The translations under genes were made by a program, and so were the position numbers. This document shows, piece after piece, positions 34,301 through 46,745 of a stretch of 64,000 nt of DNA (its first letter is position 1; each line of letters begins with the position of its first letter). This DNA comes from Sabellastarte sp. h YS-2021 (Eukaryota; Annelida; Polychaeta; Sabellida; Sabellidae), in contig OZ024936.1 of assembly GCA_964017235.1 (NCBI GenBank), positions 11,818,496 through 11,882,495 of the forward strand. Direction: 5' to 3'. The notes beneath the pieces were generated by a model, which ran no database searches, was not told where the DNA came from, and saw nothing but the letters and a program-made list of their open reading frames with translations.

Positions 34301-37300
34301 ATGATCCAGGAAAGCGAAAATACAGCCTCAGATGGCTGTATCAGGAAATGCTGATATATTCTCAATTAAGGTAGATTCAAGGTTGAAAACCATATTGATT
34401 CATACAGGAGTCACCCCTGAAACGAATTTTAGTAGTGTGTTCCATCAGAAATACATATGTAGCCCAAAGTGCAGGTTCAGGGAGTGTAGTTGGCGAGGGA
34501 TAGGTAAAATGCCAGATCAGCCCAAACCACCCCTTAAAGTTGGTCAAACTGGCTGAAATTTTTACAGGAAACTCAGTTTATATCAGAGAATGAATTTGTA
34601 TTAGGCTGGCATACTCGAGGGCCACATTACAAATTTCAATTTCCGGGGTGTGGGGGGGCCCCAGGTCACCCCTCAGGTGGAAGATGTCAAATATATCATA
34701 ATATTGCTAATCTGAAGCCCAAATTTAATTTCATTCATATTCTAATAATTAATGAGGATATTTTAGGCGCATTTGGAGCATTACATGTCTGACCTGAAAT
34801 TATTTCACCAAAATATTGTTCTAAATATAGCCAAATATAGATGTAAATCAGCCCAAACCAGTACCAAATATTGGTCTATAAGTCTAAAATTTGGCCTAAA
34901 ATTCACTTGCCACCTACTAAATCTGACTGCATAGGTTTTAGGATTACATCTGGTATACCAGTGGTGTCATATGTGTCATATATGATCCAGGAAAGCGAAA
35001 ATACAGCCTCAGATGGCTGTATCAGGAAATGCTGATATATTCTCAATTAAGGTAGATTCAAGGTTGAAAACCATATTGATTCATACAGGAGTCACCCCTG
35101 AAACGAATTTTAGTAGTGTGTTCCATCAGAAATACATATGTAGCCCAAAGTGCAGGTTCAGGGAGTGTAGTTGGCGAGGGATAGGTAAAATGCCAGATCA
35201 GCCCAAACCACCCCTTAAAGTTGGTCAAACTGGCTGAAATTTTTACAGGAAACTCAGTTTATATCAGAGAATGAATTTGTATTAGGCTGGCATACTCGAG
35301 GGCCACATTACAAATTTCAATTTCCGGGGTGTGGGGGGGCCCCAGGTCACCCCTCAGGTGGAAGATGTCAAATATATCATAATATTGCTAATCTGAAGCC
35401 CAAATTTAATTTCATTCATATTCTAATAATTAATGAGGATATTTTAGGCGCATTTGGAGCATTACATGTCTGACCTGAAATTATTTCACCAAAATATTGT
35501 TCTAAATATAGCCAAATATAGATGTAAATCAGCCCAAACCAGTACCAAATATTGGTCTATAAGTCTAAAATTTGGCCTAAAATTCACTTGCCACCTACTA
35601 AATCTGACTGCATAGGTTTTAGGATTACATCTGGTATACCAGTGGTGTCATATGTGTCATATATGATCCAGGAAAGCGAAAATACAGCCTCAGATGGCTG
35701 TATCAGGAAATGCTGATATATTCTCAATTAAGGTAGATTCAAGGTTGAAAACCATATTGATTCATACAGGAGTCACCCCTGAAACGAATTTTAGTAGTGT
35801 GTTCCATCAGAAATACATATGTAGCCCAAAGTGCAGGTTCAGGGAGTGTAGTTGGCGAGGGATAGGTAAAATGCCAGATCAGCCCAAACCACCCCTTAAA
35901 GTTGGTCAAACTGGCTGAAATTTTTACAGGAAACTCAGTTTATATCAGAGAATGAATTTGTATTAGGCTGGCATACTCGAGGGCCACATTACAAATTTCA
36001 ATTTCCGGGGTGTGGGGGGGCCCCAGGTCACCCCTCAGGTGGAAGATGTCAAATATATCATAATATTGCTAATCTGAAGCCCAAATTTAATTTCATTCAT
36101 ATTCTAATAATTAATGAGGATATTTTAGGCGCATTTGGAGCATTACATGTCTGACCTGAAATTATTTCACCAAAATATTGTTCTAAATATAGCCAAATAT
36201 AGATGTAAATCAGCCCAAACCAGTACCAAATATTGGTCTATAAGTCTAAAATTTGGCCTAAAATTCACTTGCCACCTACTAAATCTGACTGCATAGGTTT
36301 TAGGATTACATCTGGTATACCAGTGGTGTCATATGTGTCATATATGATCCAGGAAAGCGAAAATACAGCCTCAGATGGCTGTATCAGGAAATGCTGATAT
36401 ATTCTCAATTAAGGTAGATTCAAGGTTGAAAACCATATTGATTCATACAGGAGTCACCCCTGAAACGAATTTTAGTAGTGTGTTCCATCAGAAATACATA
36501 TGTAGCCCAAAGTGCAGGTTCAGGGAGTGTAGTTGGCGAGGGATAGGTAAAATGCCAGATCAGCCCAAACCACCCCTTAAAGTTGGTCAAACTGGCTGAA
36601 ATTTTTACAGGAAACTCAGTTTATATCAGAGAATGAATTTGTATTAGGCTGGCATACTCGAGGGCCACATTACAAATTTCAATTTCCGGGGTGTGGGGGG
36701 GCCCCAGGTCACCCCTCAGGTGGAAGATGTCAAATATATCATAATATTGCTAATCTGAAGCCCAAATTTAATTTCATTCATATTCTAATAATTAATGAGG
36801 ATATTTTAGGCGCATTTGGAGCATTACATGTCTGACCTGAAATTATTTCACCAAAATATTGTTCTAAATATAGCCAAATATAGATGTAAATCAGCCCAAA
36901 CCAGTACCAAATATTGGTCTATAAGTCTAAAATTTGGCCTAAAATTCACTTGCCACCTACTAAATCTGACTGCATAGGTTTTAGGATTACATCTGGTATA
37001 CCAGTGGTGTCATATGTGTCATATATGATCCAGGAAAGCGAAAATACAGCCTCAGATGGCTGTATCAGGAAATGCTGATATATTCTCAATTAAGGTAGAT
37101 TCAAGGTTGAAAACCATATTGATTCATACAGGAGTCACCCCTGAAACGAATTTTAGTAGTGTGTTCCATCAGAAATACATATGTAGCCCAAAGTGCAGGT
37201 TCAGGGAGTGTAGTTGGCGAGGGATAGGTAAAATGCCAGATCAGCCCAAACCACCCCTTAAAGTTGGTCAAACTGGCTGAAATTTTTACAGGAAACTCAG

Positions 37301-40300
37301 TTTATATCAGAGAATGAATTTGTATTAGGCTGGCATACTCGAGGGCCACATTACAAATTTCAATTTCCGGGGTGTGGGGGGGCCCCAGGTCACCCCTCAG
37401 GTGGAAGATGTCAAATATATCATAATATTGCTAATCTGAAGCCCAAATTTAATTTCATTCATATTCTAATAATTAATGAGGATATTTTAGGCGCATTTGG
37501 AGCATTACATGTCTGACCTGAAATTATTTCACCAAAATATTGTTCTAAATATAGCCAAATATAGATGTAAATCAGCCCAAACCAGTACCAAATATTGGTC
37601 TATAAGTCTAAAATTTGGCCTAAAATTCACTTGCCACCTACTAAATCTGACTGCATAGGTTTTAGGATTACATCTGGTATACCAGTGGTGTCATATGTGT
37701 CATATATGATCCAGGAAAGCGAAAATACAGCCTCAGATGGCTGTATCAGGAAATGCTGATATATTCTCAATTAAGGTAGATTCAAGGTTGAAAACCATAT
37801 TGATTCATACAGGAGTCACCCCTGAAACGAATTTTAGTAGTGTGTTCCATCAGAAATACATATGTAGCCCAAAGTGCAGGTTCAGGGAGTGTAGTTGGCG
37901 AGGGATAGGTAAAATGCCAGATCAGCCCAAACCACCCCTTAAAGTTGGTCAAACTGGCTGAAATTTTTACAGGAAACTCAGTTTATATCAGAGAATGAAT
38001 TTGTATTAGGCTGGCATACTCGAGGGCCACATTACAAATTTCAATTTCCGGGGTGTGGGGGGGCCCCAGGTCACCCCTCAGGTGGAAGATGTCAAATATA
38101 TCATAATATTGCTAATCTGAAGCCCAAATTTAATTTCATTCATATTCTAATAATTAATGAGGATATTTTAGGCGCATTTGGAGCATTACATGTCTGACCT
38201 GAAATTATTTCACCAAAATATTGTTCTAAATATAGCCAAATATAGATGTAAATCAGCCCAAACCAGTACCAAATATTGGTCTATAAGTCTAAAATTTGGC
38301 CTAAAATTCACTTGCCACCTACTAAATCTGACTGCATAGGTTTTAGGATTACATCTGGTATACCAGTGGTGTCATATGTGTCATATATGATCCAGGAAAG
38401 CGAAAATACAGCCTCAGATGGCTGTATCAGGAAATGCTGATATATTCTCAATTAAGGTAGATTCAAGGTTGAAAACCATATTGATTCATACAGGAGTCAC
38501 CCCTGAAACGAATTTTAGTAGTGTGTTCCATCAGAAATACATATGTAGCCCAAAGTGCAGGTTCAGGGAGTGTAGTTGGCGAGGGATAGGTAAAATGCCA
38601 GATCAGCCCAAACCACCCCTTAAAGTTGGTCAAACTGGCTGAAATTTTTACAGGAAACTCAGTTTATATCAGAGAATGAATTTGTATTAGGCTGGCATAC
38701 TCGAGGGCCACATTACAAATTTCAATTTCCGGGGTGTGGGGGGGCCCCAGGTCACCCCTCAGGTGGAAGATGTCAAATATATCATAATATTGCTAATCTG
38801 AAGCCCAAATTTAATTTCATTCATATTCTAATAATTAATGAGGATATTTTAGGCGCATTTGGAGCATTACATGTCTGACCTGAAATTATTTCACCAAAAT
38901 ATTGTTCTAAATATAGCCAAATATAGATGTAAATCAGCCCAAACCAGTACCAAATATTGGTCTATAAGTCTAAAATTTGGCCTAAAATTCACTTGCCACC
39001 TACTAAATCTGACTGCATAGGTTTTAGGATTACATCTGGTATACCAGTGGTGTCATATGTGTCATATATGATCCAGGAAAGCGAAAATACAGCCTCAGAT
39101 GGCTGTATCAGGAAATGCTGATATATTCTCAATTAAGGTAGATTCAAGGTTGAAAACCATATTGATTCATACAGGAGTCACCCCTGAAACGAATTTTAGT
39201 AGTGTGTTCCATCAGAAATACATATGTAGCCCAAAGTGCAGGTTCAGGGAGTGTAGTTGGCGAGGGATAGGTAAAATGCCAGATCAGCCCAAACCACCCC
39301 TTAAAGTTGGTCAAACTGGCTGAAATTTTTACAGGAAACTCAGTTTATATCAGAGAATGAATTTGTATTAGGCTGGCATACTCGAGGGCCACATTACAAA
39401 TTTCAATTTCCGGGGTGTGGGGGGGCCCCAGGTCACCCCTCAGGTGGAAGATGTCAAATATATCATAATATTGCTAATCTGAAGCCCAAATTTAATTTCA
39501 TTCATATTCTAATAATTAATGAGGATATTTTAGGCGCATTTGGAGCATTACATGTCTGACCTGAAATTATTTCACCAAAATATTGTTCTAAATATAGCCA
39601 AATATAGATGTAAATCAGCCCAAACCAGTACCAAATATTGGTCTATAAGTCTAAAATTTGGCCTAAAATTCACTTGCCACCTACTAAATCTGACTGCATA
39701 GGTTTTAGGATTACATCTGGTATACCAGTGGTGTCATATGTGTCATATATGATCCAGGAAAGCGAAAATACAGCCTCAGATGGCTGTATCAGGAAATGCT
39801 GATATATTCTCAATTAAGGTAGATTCAAGGTTGAAAACCATATTGATTCATACAGGAGTCACCCCTGAAACGAATTTTAGTAGTGTGTTCCATCAGAAAT
39901 ACATATGTAGCCCAAAGTGCAGGTTCAGGGAGTGTAGTTGGCGAGGGATAGGTAAAATGCCAGATCAGCCCAAACCACCCCTTAAAGTTGGTCAAACTGG
40001 CTGAAATTTTTACAGGAAACTCAGTTTATATCAGAGAATGAATTTGTATTAGGCTGGCATACTCGAGGGCCACATTACAAATTTCAATTTCCGGGGTGTG
40101 GGGGGGCCCCAGGTCACCCCTCAGGTGGAAGATGTCAAATATATCATAATATTGCTAATCTGAAGCCCAAATTTAATTTCATTCATATTCTAATAATTAA
40201 TGAGGATATTTTAGGCGCATTTGGAGCATTACATGTCTGACCTGAAATTATTTCACCAAAATATTGTTCTAAATATAGCCAAATATAGATGTAAATCAGC

Positions 40301-43300
40301 CCAAACCAGTACCAAATATTGGTCTATAAGTCTAAAATTTGGCCTAAAATTCACTTGCCACCTACTAAATCTGACTGCATAGGTTTTAGGATTACATCTG
40401 GTATACCAGTGGTGTCATATGTGTCATATATGATCCAGGAAAGCGAAAATACAGCCTCAGATGGCTGTATCAGGAAATGCTGATATATTCTCAATTAAGG
40501 TAGATTCAAGGTTGAAAACCATATTGATTCATACAGGAGTCACCCCTGAAACGAATTTTAGTAGTGTGTTCCATCAGAAATACATATGTAGCCCAAAGTG
40601 CAGGTTCAGGGAGTGTAGTTGGCGAGGGATAGGTAAAATGCCAGATCAGCCCAAACCACCCCTTAAAGTTGGTCAAACTGGCTGAAATTTTTACAGGAAA
40701 CTCAGTTTATATCAGAGAATGAATTTGTATTAGGCTGGCATACTCGAGGGCCACATTACAAATTTCAATTTCCGGGGTGTGGGGGGGCCCCAGGTCACCC
40801 CTCAGGTGGAAGATGTCAAATATATCATAATATTGCTAATCTGAAGCCCAAATTTAATTTCATTCATATTCTAATAATTAATGAGGATATTTTAGGCGCA
40901 TTTGGAGCATTACATGTCTGACCTGAAATTATTTCACCAAAATATTGTTCTAAATATAGCCAAATATAGATGTAAATCAGCCCAAACCAGTACCAAATAT
41001 TGGTCTATAAGTCTAAAATTTGGCCTAAAATTCACTTGCCACCTACTAAATCTGACTGCATAGGTTTTAGGATTACATCTGGTATACCAGTGGTGTCATA
41101 TGTGTCATATATGATCCAGGAAAGCGAAAATACAGCCTCAGATGGCTGTATCAGGAAATGCTGATATATTCTCAATTAAGGTAGATTCAAGGTTGAAAAC
41201 CATATTGATTCATACAGGAGTCACCCCTGAAACGAATTTTAGTAGTGTGTTCCATCAGAAATACATATGTAGCCCAAAGTGCAGGTTCAGGGAGTGTAGT
41301 TGGCGAGGGATAGGTAAAATGCCAGATCAGCCCAAACCACCCCTTAAAGTTGGTCAAACTGGCTGAAATTTTTACAGGAAACTCAGTTTATATCAGAGAA
41401 TGAATTTGTATTAGGCTGGCATACTCGAGGGCCACATTACAAATTTCAATTTCCGGGGTGTGGGGGGGCCCCAGGTCACCCCTCAGGTGGAAGATGTCAA
41501 ATATATCATAATATTGCTAATCTGAAGCCCAAATTTAATTTCATTCATATTCTAATAATTAATGAGGATATTTTAGGCGCATTTGGAGCATTACATGTCT
41601 GACCTGAAATTATTTCACCAAAATATTGTTCTAAATATAGCCAAATATAGATGTAAATCAGCCCAAACCAGTACCAAATATTGGTCTATAAGTCTAAAAT
41701 TTGGCCTAAAATTCACTTGCCACCTACTAAATCTGACTGCATAGGTTTTAGGATTACATCTGGTATACCAGTGGTGTCATATGTGTCATATATGATCCAG
41801 GAAAGCGAAAATACAGCCTCAGATGGCTGTATCAGGAAATGCTGATATATTCTCAATTAAGGTAGATTCAAGGTTGAAAACCATATTGATTCATACAGGA
41901 GTCACCCCTGAAACGAATTTTAGTAGTGTGTTCCATCAGAAATACATATGTAGCCCAAAGTGCAGGTTCAGGGAGTGTAGTTGGCGAGGGATAGGTAAAA
42001 TGCCAGATCAGCCCAAACCACCCCTTAAAGTTGGTCAAACTGGCTGAAATTTTTACAGGAAACTCAGTTTATATCAGAGAATGAATTTGTATTAGGCTGG
42101 CATACTCGAGGGCCACATTACAAATTTCAATTTCCGGGGTGTGGGGGGGCCCCAGGTCACCCCTCAGGTGGAAGATGTCAAATATATCATAATATTGCTA
42201 ATCTGAAGCCCAAATTTAATTTCATTCATATTCTAATAATTAATGAGGATATTTTAGGCGCATTTGGAGCATTACATGTCTGACCTGAAATTATTTCACC
42301 AAAATATTGTTCTAAATATAGCCAAATATAGATGTAAATCAGCCCAAACCAGTACCAAATATTGGTCTATAAGTCTAAAATTTGGCCTAAAATTCACTTG
42401 CCACCTACTAAATCTGACTGCATAGGTTTTAGGATTACATCTGGTATACCAGTGGTGTCATATGTGTCATATATGATCCAGGAAAGCGAAAATACAGCCT
42501 CAGATGGCTGTATCAGGAAATGCTGATATATTCTCAATTAAGGTAGATTCAAGGTTGAAAACCATATTGATTCATACAGGAGTCACCCCTGAAACGAATT
42601 TTAGTAGTGTGTTCCATCAGAAATACATATGTAGCCCAAAGTGCAGGTTCAGGGAGTGTAGTTGGCGAGGGATAGGTAAAATGCCAGATCAGCCCAAACC
42701 ACCCCTTAAAGTTGGTCAAACTGGCTGAAATTTTTACAGGAAACTCAGTTTATATCAGAGAATGAATTTGTATTAGGCTGGCATACTCGAGGGCCACATT
42801 ACAAATTTCAATTTCCGGGGTGTGGGGGGGCCCCAGGTCACCCCTCAGGTGGAAGATGTCAAATATATCATAATATTGCTAATCTGAAGCCCAAATTTAA
42901 TTTCATTCATATTCTAATAATTAATGAGGATATTTTAGGCGCATTTGGAGCATTACATGTCTGACCTGAAATTATTTCACCAAAATATTGTTCTAAATAT
43001 AGCCAAATATAGATGTAAATCAGCCCAAACCAGTACCAAATATTGGTCTATAAGTCTAAAATTTGGCCTAAAATTCACTTGCCACCTACTAAATCTGACT
43101 GCATAGGTTTTAGGATTACATCTGGTATACCAGTGGTGTCATATGTGTCATATATGATCCAGGAAAGCGAAAATACAGCCTCAGATGGCTGTATCAGGAA
43201 ATGCTGATATATTCTCAATTAAGGTAGATTCAAGGTTGAAAACCATATTGATTCATACAGGAGTCACCCCTGAAACGAATTTTAGTAGTGTGTTCCATCA

Positions 43301-43870
43301 GAAATACATATGTAGCCCAAAGTGCAGGTTCAGGGAGTGTAGTTGGCGAGGGATAGGTAAAATGCCAGATCAGCCCAAACCACCCCTTAAAGTTGGTCAA
43401 ACTGGCTGAAATTTTTACAGGAAACTCAGTTTATATCAGAGAATGAATTTGTATTAGGCTGGCATACTCGAGGGCCACATTACAAATTTCAATTTCCGGG
43501 GTGTGGGGGGGCCCCAGGTCACCCCTCAGGTGGAAGATGTCAAATATATCATAATATTGCTAATCTGAAGCCCAAATTTAATTTCATTCATATTCTAATA
43601 ATTAATGAGGATATTTTAGGCGCATTTGGAGCATTACATGTCTGACCTGAAATTATTTCACCAAAATATTGTTCTAAATATAGCCAAATATAGATGTAAA
43701 TCAGCCCAAACCAGTACCAAATATTGGTCTATAAGTCTAAAATTTGGCCTAAAATTCACTTGCCACCTACTAAATCTGACTGCATAGGTTTTAGGATTAC
43801 ATCTGGTATACCAGTGGTGTCATATGTGTCATATATGATCCAGGAAAGCGAAAATACAGCCTCAGATGGC
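28308..43870. repeat. 681-bp satellite array, about 22.9 copies, no indels seen
   Basis: The same landmark ORF start recurs exactly every 681 bp from 28884 to 43185 (22 times), with identical translation in every copy, so no indel separates them. The partial first copy differs at least once (TTCCTTCAG for TTCCATCAG). Each unit contains the perfect 12-bp palindrome CTGGTATACCAG (first at 28821), the inverted repeat ACCAAATATTGGT, a run of seven G followed by CCCC, and two copies of ATCAGCCCAAACCA. The 74-codon frame is a by-product of identical repeats; it has no recognised domain. The array runs straight into the gap, so the true copy number is unknown. Confidence 0.97.
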
Positions 43871-44070
43871 NNNNNNNNNNNNNNNNNNNNNNNNNNNNNN
43901 NNNNNNNNNNNNNNNNNNNNNNNNNNNNNNNNNNNNNNNNNNNNNNNNNNNNNNNNNNNNNNNNNNNNNNNNNNNNNNNNNNNNNNNNNNNNNNNNNNNN
44001 NNNNNNNNNNNNNNNNNNNNNNNNNNNNNNNNNNNNNNNNNNNNNNNNNNNNNNNNNNNNNNNNNNNNNN
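43871..44070. other. Assembly gap (200 N)
   Basis: Exactly 200 unspecified bases separate the 681-bp satellite from the 193/201-bp satellite. A round number of N usually marks a scaffold join of unknown size. Both contig ends are satellite, so adjacency of the two arrays is a scaffolding inference. ORFs reported across it are meaningless. Confidence 0.97.
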
Positions 44071-46745
44071 CTGTTTCTGCTCATATCTACGAAATTAAGG
44101 TCTTTAGACCCAACCCTGTTATATTGTATAGACTCAGACTGGACCACTCTATCCATTGGTGGAAAAAAATTGGTGTCCCTCGGAACGACCAAAATTGGCG
44201 TACTCGATGGTAAGGCATCTACACATGTACGACGAAATCCCCATTTAAAATCAATGGGAAATACTGTTTCTGCTCATATCTACGAAATTAAGGTCTTTAG
44301 ACCCTACCCTGTTATATTGTATAGACTCAGACTGGACCACTCTATCCATTGGTGGAAAAAAATTGGTGTCCCTCGGAACGACCAAAATTGGCGTACTCGA
44401 TGGTAAGGCACCTGTACTAGTGTATATGCATTGCAAAATCCCCATTTAAAATCAATGGGAAATACTGTTTCTGCTCATATCTACGAAATTAAGGTGTTTA
44501 GACCCTACCCTGTTATATTGTATAGACTCAGACTGGACCACTCTATCCATTGGTGGAAAAAAATTGGTGTCCCTCAGAACGACCAAAATTGGCGTACTCG
44601 ATGGTAAGGCATCTACACATGTACGACGAAATCCCCATTTAAAATCAATGGGAAATACTGTTTCTGCTCATATCTACGAAATTAAGGTCTTTAGACCCTA
44701 CCCTGTTATATTGTATAGACTCAGACTGGACCACTCTATCCATTGGTGGAAAAAAATTGGTGTCCCTCGGAACGACCTAAATTGGCGTACTCGATGGTAA
44801 GGCATCTACACATGTACGACGAAATCCCCATTTAAAATCAATGGGAAATACTGTTTCTGCTCATATCTACGAAATTAAGGTCTTTAGACCCTACCCTGTT
44901 ATATTGTATAGACTCAGACTGGACCACTCTATCCATTGGTGGAAAAAAATTGGTGTCCCTCGGAACGACCAAAATTGGCGTACTCAATGGTAAGGCACCT
45001 GTACTAGTGTATATGCATGGCAAAATCCCCATTTAAAATCAATGGGAAATACTGTTTTTGCTCATATCTACGAAATTAAGGTCTTTAGACCCTACCCTGT
45101 TATATTGTATAGACTCAGACTGGACCACTCTATCCATTGGTGGAAAAAATTGGTGTCCCTCGGAACGACCAAAATTGGCGTTCTCGATGGTAAGGCATCT
45201 ACACATGTACGACGAAATCCCCATTTAAAATCAATGGGAAATACTGTTTCTGCTCATATCTACGAAATTAAGGTCTTTAGACCCTACCCTGTTATATTGT
45301 ATAGACTCAGACTGGACCACTCTATCCATTGGTGGAAAAAAATTGGTGTCCCTCGGAACGACCAAAATTGGCGTACTCGATGGTAAGGCATCTACACATG
45401 TACGACGAAATCCCCATTTAAAATCAATGGGAAATACTGTTTCTGCTCATATCTACGAAATTAAGGTCTTTAGACCCTACCCTGTTATATTGTATAGACT
45501 CAGACTGGACCACTCTATCCATTGGTGGAAAAAAATTGGTGTCCCTCGGAACGACCAAAATTGGCGTACTCGATGGTAAGGCATCTACACATGTACGACG
45601 AAATCCCCATTTAAAATCAATGGGAAATACTGTTTCTGCTCATATCTACGAAATTAAGGTCTTTAGACCCTACCCTGTTATATTGTATAGACTCAGACTG
45701 GACCACTCTATCCATTGGTGAAAAAAAATTGGTGTCCCTCGGAACGACCAAAATTGGCGTACTCGATCGTACGGCATCTACACATGTATGACGAAATCCC
45801 CATTTAAAATCAATGGGAAATACTGTTTCTGCTCATATCTACGAAATTAAGGTCTTTAGACCCTACCCTGTTATATTGTATAGACTCAGACTGGACCACT
45901 CTATCCATTGGTGGAAAAAAATTGGTGTCCCTCGGAACGACCAAAATTGGCATACTCGATGGTAAGGCACCTGTACTAGTGTATATGCATGGCAAAATCC
46001 CCATTTAAAATCAATGGGAAATACTGTTTCTGCTCATATCTACGAAATTAAGGTCTTTAGACCCTACCCTGTTATATTGTATAGACTCAGACTGGACCAC
46101 TCTATCCATTGGTGGAATAAAATTGGTGTCCCTCGGAACGACCAAAATTGGCGTACTCGATGGTAAGGCACCTGTACTAGTGTATATGCATGGCAAAATC
46201 CCCATTTAAAATCAATGGGAAATACTGTTTCTGCTCATATCTACGAAATTAAGGTCTTTAGACCCTACCCTGTTATATTGTATAGACTCAGACTGGACCA
46301 CTCTATCCATTGGTGGAAAAAAATTGGTGTCCCTCGGAACGACCAAAATTGGCGTACTCGATGGTAAGGCATCTACACATGTACGACGAAATCCCCATTT
46401 AAAATCAATGGGAAATACTGTTTCTGCTCATATCTACGAAATTAAGGTGTTTAGACCCTACCCTGTTATATTGTATAGACTCAGACTGGACCACTCTATC
46501 CATTGGTGGAAAAAAATTGGTGTCCCTCAGAACGACCAAAATTGGCGTACTCGATGGTAAGGCATCTACACATGTACGACGAAATCCCCATTTAAAATCA
46601 ATGGGAAATACTGTTTCTGCTCATATCTACGAAATTAAGGTCTTTAGACCCTACCCTGTTATATTGTATAGACTCAGACTGGACCACTCTATCCATTGGT
46701 GGAAAAAAATTGGTGTCCCTCGGAACGACCAAAATTGGCGTACTC
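44071..46745. repeat. Satellite block duplicated at 50515-53390
   Basis: Rare variants pair at a fixed distance. The variant GACCCAACCCTG occurs near 44105 and 50549, and rare changes near 44778, 44838 and 45042 recur 6444 bp later. From about 45340 onward the offset becomes 6645 bp, the difference being one extra 201-bp monomer in the right copy. The match ends near 46745 and 53390, where the next junction type differs (W-type versus C-type). Confidence 0.85.

Noticed and set aside
28884-43409. A 74-codon ORF repeated 22 times as a possible gene family
   Set aside because: All copies are identical at DNA level because the whole 681-bp unit is identical. There is no domain, no signal of codon constraint, and the frame covers only a third of the unit.
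43724-44213. ORFs spanning the N run
   Set aside because: They are translations through 200 unknown bases and have no meaning.
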